Shown here: positions 27,913-32,942 of the stretch, one piece after another
How the letters are laid out: every line of letters begins with the position of its first letter
Numbering within the stretch: position 1 is the stretch's first letter
From: an uncultured Bacteroidales bacterium
GTDB taxonomy: Bacteria > Bacteroidota > Bacteroidia > Bacteroidales > Bacteroidaceae
Length of the DNA: 32,942 nt
Assembly: GCA_945828345.1 (NCBI GenBank)
Contig: CALZRA010000013.1
Span: 1-32,942, forward strand
Reading direction: 5' to 3'
The notes under the pieces: model-generated
Databases searched by the model: none
The model's input: the letters and a program-made list of their open reading frames with translations, nothing else
What the model was told of the DNA's origin: nothing
Position numbers and translations under genes: made by a program

Positions 27913-30873
27913 TTAGAAGGTCACTTCTACGCCCAGGGTGAACTGACGGGTCGAGGGGTAGTTACCCAAGGCCAGGTTGGAGTCGAGTTCGGGGTCAGCA
28001 CCTCGGTAGTTGGTGACGGTCCAGAGGTTGCGGGCCGTGGCGTTGAGGCGCACGTTCTGGAAGAAGCGGGTGGCGCGCATCCAGTTCTGGGGCAGGTCGT
28101 AGGAGAGCGACAGGTTCTTCAGACGCATGTAAGACGCGTTTTCGAGCACGTGGGTGTCGAACTGCACGTCATACTGGAATCCGGGAAGTTCGGCCAGGTC
28201 GCCCGGCTTCTTCCAGATGTTGAGCATGTCGCGGTCCTGGTTGAGGCCGTTCTTGGCGTTGCCTGACGAGGCTGCGAGGAAGTAGTCGTTGTTGACCATG
28301 TACTTGCCCAGCATGAACGAAAAGTCGGCGTTCAGCGTGAAGCCCTTCCAGCTGGCAGCAAGGCCGAAACCGCCCGAGTGGGGGGTGAAGCGCTGCTTGC
28401 CCGTGTTCTGGTAGAGGTCGTCGCTGTAGGTCTTGGTCATCGTTTCGGGGTTGTACTCATGGCCGGGCTTGCCGCTGTGGCCAACCTTGTACCACATCGG
28501 GGCACCGTCGTTCTTGTCGACACCGGCGTAGATGGGCATGTAGTAGTTGAGGCTCTCGCCTACCACGTAGTTGAGCAGGTAGTTGAGCATGGGCCACTCC
28601 TGGTAGCCGTAGAAGAGCTCGTCGATCTGGTTCGTGTTGTAGGCGTAGTTGGCGTAGAGGGTGACGTAGGCGTCGCGGGTGCGGAGGGCATCGACGCTCA
28701 CTTCGATTTCAACACCCTTGTTCGACATCGAACCGATGTTCATCGTCTGGCTTGCGAAGCCGGTGGTGTGGGGAAGGGGCACACCCATGAGCATGTCCTT
28801 CGTCTTCTTGTGGTAGAAGTTCACGTCGAGGTTCACGCGGTCGTAGAAGCGGGCCATCACGCCGACGTTCGTCTGGATCTGGGTTTCCCAGCCCAGCTCT
28901 TCGTTGGCGGGCTGGGAGAGGATCCAGCCGCTCTGGCCCAGGTACTGTGTGGGACCGATGAGGCCGAGGCTCTCGTAGTTGCCGATCGAGGAGTTACCCG
29001 TCGAACCTACGCTGACCTTCAGCTGGAGGGCGGAGAGCCAGCCGCGGGTTTCGGCCATGAAGTCCTCGCTGATGATGTTCCACATCAGACCGCCGCTGTA
29101 GAAGTTGGCCGAGCGGTTCTTGCTACCGAAGCGCGAGCACTGGTCGTTGCGCACGGTGAAGTTGGCGTAGTACTTCTCCTTGTAGTTGTAGTCGGCACGG
29201 CCGAAGAATGACAGGTACTCGTTGGTGTAGGAGCTGTAGCTGGGTTTCCTGCCTTCGGTCACGTTGCCCAGGGTCGGCAGGCGGTCGTCGGTCGTACCGG
29301 TACCCTGTATGCCAAATGCCTTGTAGGTGCTCTTGATGCCTTCCTGGCCGGCCAGCAGGATGACGTGGTGGTCGTTCTGGATGTCGAACTTGTATTCGGC
29401 GGTGTTGGTGATGGTCCACTGTGCCGAGCGGCCATGTCCTTCGTAGGCCCAACCCGTTTCGGCGCCGGGCATCGACTGGTACATGTACTGTGACGTGCGC
29501 GAGTCGGCGGCATAGAGGCCGAGCTGCGACTTCACGGTGAGTCCCTTGAGCGGAGTGATCTGGGCGTAGGCCACACCGCTGTAGACCACGTCGTTGGTCT
29601 GGCTGGGGCGGAGACGCTGGAGGTACTGGAAGTCGTACAAGTTGCCGCCGTAGATCTTGTGCTCCTCGCGGTATTCAGGATCGTACGGATCCCAGTAGGC
29701 GGGGTACATGTAGGACGAAACCATGGAGTTTTGCGCGCTGTTGCGGAAGTCTTCGCTGGAGTTAGTCCATTCGTCAGAGCGGCGGTCGGTGTAGGCAATG
29801 CTCTGCTTGATACCGAAGGCAAGCCATTCCTTGGGCTTCGTGTCGAGGTTGGTGCGCACGGTGTAGCGGTCGAAGTGGGACACGCGCGTCAAGCTCTTCT
29901 GCTTCAGGTAAGAGGCAGATACGAAGTAGGTCGTGTTGCCCGAACCTCCCTGCATGGAGAAGTCGGTGGTGTACATGGGAGCCGAGTTGTCGAAGAAGTA
30001 CTTCTGCCAGTTGGTGTTGGCGCCGTGCAGCTTGTACTCTTCATACTTGTCGGCCTGGATGATTCCGTTTTCGAGTTGGAACTGAAGAAGTTCGGTGGCG
30101 TTCATCGGGTTGCCGATGCCGTTGGCCAACTGGCTCCAGCCCACGCGCTGTGCGATGGTGATGCGGGCCTGTTCGTTGGAGCGTCCGCGCTTGGTGGTCA
30201 CATAGATGACACCGTTGGAGGCACGCGAACCGTAGATAGAGGTAGCCGAGGCGTCCTTCAGCGTGGTGATGCTCTCGATATCGCGGTCGTTGAGCATGGC
30301 CAGTGCGCTGGACGAAGCGGGTGCGCCATCGATAACCACCAGGGGTTCGTTGCCGGCACCGAGCGAACCTACACCGCGCAGGCGGATGCTCATGTCGCCC
30401 ATTTCGCCGGCGTCGCCCGAGTTAGAGGCAATCTGCAGACCGGCCACCTTGCCCTGGAGGGCGTCGGCCACGTTGGCCACGGGCTTGTCAGACACCTGCT
30501 CGCTGCCTACCTTCTTGACTGAACCGACTACGGTACCGATCTTACGGGCCGTACCGTAGCCAATCACTACAGCCTCGCCGAGTTCGTTCTCCTTCAGGAC
30601 GACATTGACGTTGCCGGCTACGCTTACCGTCGTGGCCTGCATACCGATGTACGACACCACAATCTTCTTGGCCGAGGCGGGCACGCTCTGCAACTTGAAG
30701 TTACCCTTCGCATCGGTGGTGGTCACGATTTTTGTGCCAGGGATGCGCACTGTGGCACCCATGACAGGTTCGCCGTGTGAATCGGTGACGCGGCCGGTTA
30801 CCCGGCTTTGTGCCGAAGCAGTGGCTGCCGAGAGCAGGGTGGCTGCTCCCAAAAGCACTAACTTTTTCTTCAT
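27913..30873 (-). CDS. SusC/RagA-family TonB-linked outer-membrane transporter
   Basis: This 986-residue outer-membrane barrel imports large substrates using TonB energy. The order is: signal peptide (cut after A21), carboxypeptidase-regulatory-like domain (about 24-95: VTGRVTDSHGEPVMGATV), the SusC junction with VVIGYGT, and a plug domain (VADALQGKVAGLQI, GVGSLGAGNEPLVVIDG, ASATSIYGSRASNGVIYVTT). The C-terminal barrel ends in RQFTLGVEVTF, with the final Phe needed for barrel assembly. It lacks the extra N-terminal signalling domain of anti-sigma-linked transducers. It leads a three-gene operon with susD and a lipoprotein, and its promoter lies about 400 bases upstream. Confidence 0.95.
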   Translation of the reverse strand: MKKKLVLLGAATLLSAATASAQSRVTGRVTDSHGEPVMGATVRIPGTKIVTTTDAKGNFKLQSVPASAKKIVVSYIGMQATTVSVAGNVNVVLKENELGEAVVIGYGTARKIGTVVGSVKKVGSEQVSDKPVANVADALQGKVAGLQIASNSGDAGEMGDMSIRLRGVGSLGAGNEPLVVIDGAPASSSALAMLNDRDIESITTLKDASATSIYGSRASNGVIYVTTKRGRSNEQARITIAQRVGWSQLANGIGNPMNATELLQFQLENGIIQADKYEEYKLHGANTNWQKYFFDNSAPMYTTDFSMQGGSGNTTYFVSASYLKQKSLTRVSHFDRYTVRTNLDTKPKEWLAFGIKQSIAYTDRRSDEWTNSSEDFRNSAQNSMVSSYMYPAYWDPYDPEYREEHKIYGGNLYDFQYLQRLRPSQTNDVVYSGVAYAQITPLKGLTVKSQLGLYAADSRTSQYMYQSMPGAETGWAYEGHGRSAQWTITNTAEYKFDIQNDHHVILLAGQEGIKSTYKAFGIQGTGTTDDRLPTLGNVTEGRKPSYSSYTNEYLSFFGRADYNYKEKYYANFTVRNDQCSRFGSKNRSANFYSGGLMWNIISEDFMAETRGWLSALQLKVSVGSTGNSSIGNYESLGLIGPTQYLGQSGWILSQPANEELGWETQIQTNVGVMARFYDRVNLDVNFYHKKTKDMLMGVPLPHTTGFASQTMNIGSMSNKGVEIEVSVDALRTRDAYVTLYANYAYNTNQIDELFYGYQEWPMLNYLLNYVVGESLNYYMPIYAGVDKNDGAPMWYKVGHSGKPGHEYNPETMTKTYSDDLYQNTGKQRFTPHSGGFGLAASWKGFTLNADFSFMLGKYMVNNDYFLAASSGNAKNGLNQDRDMLNIWKKPGDLAELPGFQYDVQFDTHVLENASYMRLKNLSLSYDLPQNWMRATRFFQNVRLNATARNLWTVTNYRGADPELDSNLALGNYPSTRQFTLGVEVTF

Positions 30874-31277
30874 GTTTTATACCATTTAATTAAACGTTTC
30901 TTTCAATGCTTGCTGGAATAGGTTGACTACATATAAACACTCTTCCACACATTGCGCCCTTTGGGTTGAAAGCGACACAATGCGTGTGAAAGTATATGCC
31001 GGGGTGGACGGTCAGGTTGCCGTCTCGTTGTGTCGGGACGCAGTGCCGGACACGGGGACGGGCGTGGCGCAGCCTGCGCCGGAGCCTGCCGTGCGGCCCG
31101 CCCGCAGGCGGGAGGGCCGGATGGTCTGGTTTAGTTGGTGTGTGGGGGACTGCGCCGCTTCGGGGCGGACGGAGGTGCGCGCCGCTGCGCCAATGTGTGG
31201 CTTGGCGGGAGGAGCCCCTCTTACGGTCCCAGGCCTTGCCCTGCCAGACGGAGTGCCGGGCACGGGGAAAGTATTAA
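30874..31277 (-). promoter_or_regulatory. Long GC-rich leader of the sus operon
   Basis: If transcription starts from the promoter at 31284-31314, the susC mRNA has a leader of about 400 bases. It contains a strong hairpin (31094-31119), a compact hairpin GGCGCA-GCC-TGCGCC (31066-31080) and a weaker one close to the gene (30946-30987). A 22-base direct repeat lies at 31037-31058 and 31247-31268 (two mismatches). No protein-coding content is convincing on either strand. A regulatory RNA role is inference. Confidence 0.5.
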
Positions 31278-31283
31278 CCGCTG

Positions 31284-31314
31284 CAAAATTAGGGCATAAA
31301 TAATTAACGGCAAA
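31284..31314 (-). promoter_or_regulatory. Bacteroidota-type promoter for the sus operon
   Basis: On the minus strand, TTTG (31314-31311), a 19-base spacer and TAATTTTG (31291-31284) fit the -33/-7 consensus exactly, followed by CAGCGG. No better promoter is visible closer to susC. The rest of the gap up to 31494 shows nothing beyond a small GCCGC-TGT-GCGGC pairing at 31446-31458. Confidence 0.75.
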
Positions 31315-31494
31315 GCCTTCGCTCTCAAATGTCTGATTTTTTTAACCTTTTCTCTGCCTCGCTGACAATCTGATATTGGGAAAGGCCGTTTTTGTGCAAT
31401 TTGCGGCTTGTCGCTTGGCTTTAAGTCAGCATGTTTTCAGCACGCGCCGCTGTGCGGCTTGCATTTGTCCACGCCTGAGGCGGCAGGGTACACG

Positions 31495-31545
31495 AAAAAG
31501 CAAGCGTCCAAGGCGCGCCCCGCGGGGGCGAACCTTGAACGCTTG
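31495..31545 (-). terminator. Terminator of kbl built from the GAACGCTTG repeat motif
   Basis: On the minus strand, CAAGCGTTCAAGG...CGCCCC pairs with GGGGCG...CCTTGGACGCTTG across 31501-31545, with a few mismatches. CTTTTTC follows (31500-31494). It lies 34 bases after the kbl stop. The stem repeats the outer end of the palindromic elements at 16158 and 24438. Confidence 0.75.
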
Positions 31546-31579
31546 TAAAAGGGTAGGTGGCGGGAGGAGGGGGCTGCGC

Positions 31580-32767
31580 TTACTTCAGCACGCCCAGTTC
31601 CTTGCCCACCTTGATGAAGGCGGCGATGCACTTGTCGAGGTGTTCGCGCTCGTGGCCTGCTGAGATCTGCACGCGGATGCGGGCCTGGTCCTTCGGCACG
31701 ACAGGATAGTAGAAGCCCGTGACGTAGATGCCTTCTTCCTGCATCTTCTGGGCATAGACCTGTGAGAGCTTGGCGTCGTAGAGCATCACGGCGCAGATGG
31801 CACTCTGCGTGGGCTTGATGTCGAAGCCGGCAGCCATCATCTTGTCGCGGAAGTAGTTGACGTTCTCCACCAGCTTGTCGTGGATGGCGTTGCTCTCCTT
31901 CAGGATCTTGAAGGTTTCGATGGCTGCACCGACAATGGCGGGGGCTACCGAGTTGGAGAAGAGGTAGGGACGCGAGCGCTGGCGCAGGAGGTCGATGATC
32001 TCCTTGCGGCCAGTGGTGAAGCCGCCCATGGCACCGCCGAAGGCTTTGCCGAGTGTGCCCGTGTAGATGTCGACACGGCCATAGGTGTCGAAGAACTCGC
32101 TCACGCCGTGGCCGGTGGCACCTACCACGCCGGCCGAGTGGCTCTCGTCCACCATCACGAGCGCGTCGTACTTCTCGGCGAGGTCACAGATCTTGTCGAT
32201 GGGAGCCACGTTGCCGTCCATCGAGAACACGCCGTCGGTCACGATGATGCGGAAGCGCTGTTCCTGGGCAGCCTGCAGCTGGCGTTCGAGGTCTTCCATG
32301 TCGGCGTTGGCGTAGCGGTAGCGCTTGGCTTTGCAGAGGCGTACGCCGTCGATGATGGAAGCGTGGTTCAGGGCGTCGGAGATGATGGCGTCGTCGGCCG
32401 TGAGCAGCGGTTCGAACACGCCGCCGTTGGCATCGAAGCAGGCGGCATAGAGGATGGTGTCTTCGGTCTTGAAGTAGTCGGAAATGGCGGCTTCAAGTTC
32501 TTTGTGAACGTCTTGAGTGCCACAAATGAAGCGCACGCTCGACATGCCGTAGCCGCGGCGGTCCATCATGTCCTTGGCGGCCTGGATGAGGCGCGGGTGG
32601 TTCGACAGTCCGAGGTAGTTGTTGGCACAGAAGTTCAGCACTTCCTGTCCCTTCACCTGGATGGCAGCCTGCTGGGGTCCTTCGATGAGTCGTTCCTGCT
32701 TGTAGAGGCCGGCTTCCTTGATTGCGTTCAGTTCGTTCTGAAGATGTTCTTGAAATTTTCCGTACAT
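31580..32767 (-). CDS. kbl: 2-amino-3-ketobutyrate coenzyme A ligase (glycine C-acetyltransferase)
   Basis: This PLP enzyme joins glycine and acetyl-CoA reversibly to 2-amino-3-ketobutyrate, the second step of threonine breakdown after threonine dehydrogenase. The 395-residue product ([14 protein letters not shown] start) matches the family length. It has [41 protein letters not shown] and the PLP lysine K241 in GTLGKAFGG. In-frame codons up to 32935 give a lysine-rich extension unlike the family, so ATG 32767 is used. No threonine dehydrogenase gene is in the window. A related alpha-oxoamine synthase role is possible, but the motifs favour Kbl. Confidence 0.93.
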   Translation of the reverse strand: MYGKFQEHLQNELNAIKEAGLYKQERLIEGPQQAAIQVKGQEVLNFCANNYLGLSNHPRLIQAAKDMMDRRGYGMSSVRFICGTQDVHKELEAAISDYFKTEDTILYAACFDANGGVFEPLLTADDAIISDALNHASIIDGVRLCKAKRYRYANADMEDLERQLQAAQEQRFRIIVTDGVFSMDGNVAPIDKICDLAEKYDALVMVDESHSAGVVGATGHGVSEFFDTYGRVDIYTGTLGKAFGGAMGGFTTGRKEIIDLLRQRSRPYLFSNSVAPAIVGAAIETFKILKESNAIHDKLVENVNYFRDKMMAAGFDIKPTQSAICAVMLYDAKLSQVYAQKMQEEGIYVTGFYYPVVPKDQARIRVQISAGHEREHLDKCIAAFIKVGKELGVLK

Positions 32768-32808
32768 GTTATTGTTGTTAGGTTTTTTGATACGTTGCGT
32801 TTGCAGGG

Positions 32809-32816
32809 CAAAGTAA
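32809..32816 (-). promoter_or_regulatory. Possible -7 box for kbl
   Basis: The minus strand reads TTACTTTG, one mismatch from TAnnTTTG, 41 bases upstream of the kbl ATG. No TTTG lies at the right distance upstream, so the call is weak. Confidence 0.3.
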
Positions 32817-32887
32817 AGCCTTTTTTTTGAGAAACGCGCCGTTGCGGCGAGATTTTCTTTGAATAAGATAGGCTGTGCTTGGCAAAG

Positions 32888-32917
32888 CAAAAGAAAATCC
32901 TGCGGAGTTTTCTTTTG
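32888..32917. terminator. Possible hairpin terminator upstream of kbl
   Basis: CAAAAGAAAA (32888-32897) pairs with TTTTCTTTTG (32908-32917) around a 10-base loop. On either strand the 3' side is T-rich. It may end a neighbouring gene lying beyond the window. Confidence 0.4.
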
Positions 32918-32942
32918 TATTGCTCTCACTTGCACTATCTTT

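Noticed and set aside
30923-31303. Plus-strand open frame in the sus leader region
   Set aside because: The composition is Arg/Gly/Pro-rich with no family match and no plus-strand TAnnTTTG promoter; it is best read as non-coding leader of the opposite strand.

Overview
This window comes from a GC-rich member of the Bacteroidales, most likely Prevotellaceae. The genus cannot be fixed from sequence alone. The evidence is Bacteroidota-type promoters (TTTG, about 19-20 bases, TAnnTTTG), A-rich translation starts without Shine-Dalgarno sequences, a SusC/SusD outer-membrane pair, and type IX secretion sorting domains. The RpoB, RpoC, NusG and UvrA sequences also look like those of this phylum.

Layout. 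Positions 1-11512 hold the conserved transcription/translation cluster: the 3' part of tRNA-Trp, then secE, nusG, rplK, rplA, rplJ, rplL, rpoB and rpoC, closed by a strong terminator. Two hairpins lie between rplL and rpoB. Next come a large secreted GH20 beta-hexosaminidase with its own promoter and a tiny unknown gene. A convergent minus-strand block follows: a small protein with a type IX type B sorting domain, uvrA, and a POT-family peptide transporter. A divergent plus-strand block holds an RlpA-like protein, a TSUP-family permease and its DUF1634 partner. The right side, all on the minus strand, is a short SusC/SusD/lipoprotein operon for uptake of an unknown glycan or other large substrate, and kbl (2-amino-3-ketobutyrate CoA ligase) at the edge.

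Between genes lies a family of GC-rich palindromic elements. Two large copies (16158-16469 and 24438-24938) sit exactly at the two convergent gene junctions. The second has perfect 18-bp inverted ends and has expanded into four copies of an 85-bp unit. The end motif GAACGCTTG recurs in two smaller hairpins that look like terminators, after rlpA and after kbl. These elements, the long structured leader of the sus operon and the mosaic GH20 gene are the most unusual things here. I did not find a clearly new defence, mobile or biosynthetic system; most genes are ordinary for the group. No transposase, integrase, CRISPR array or rRNA was seen.
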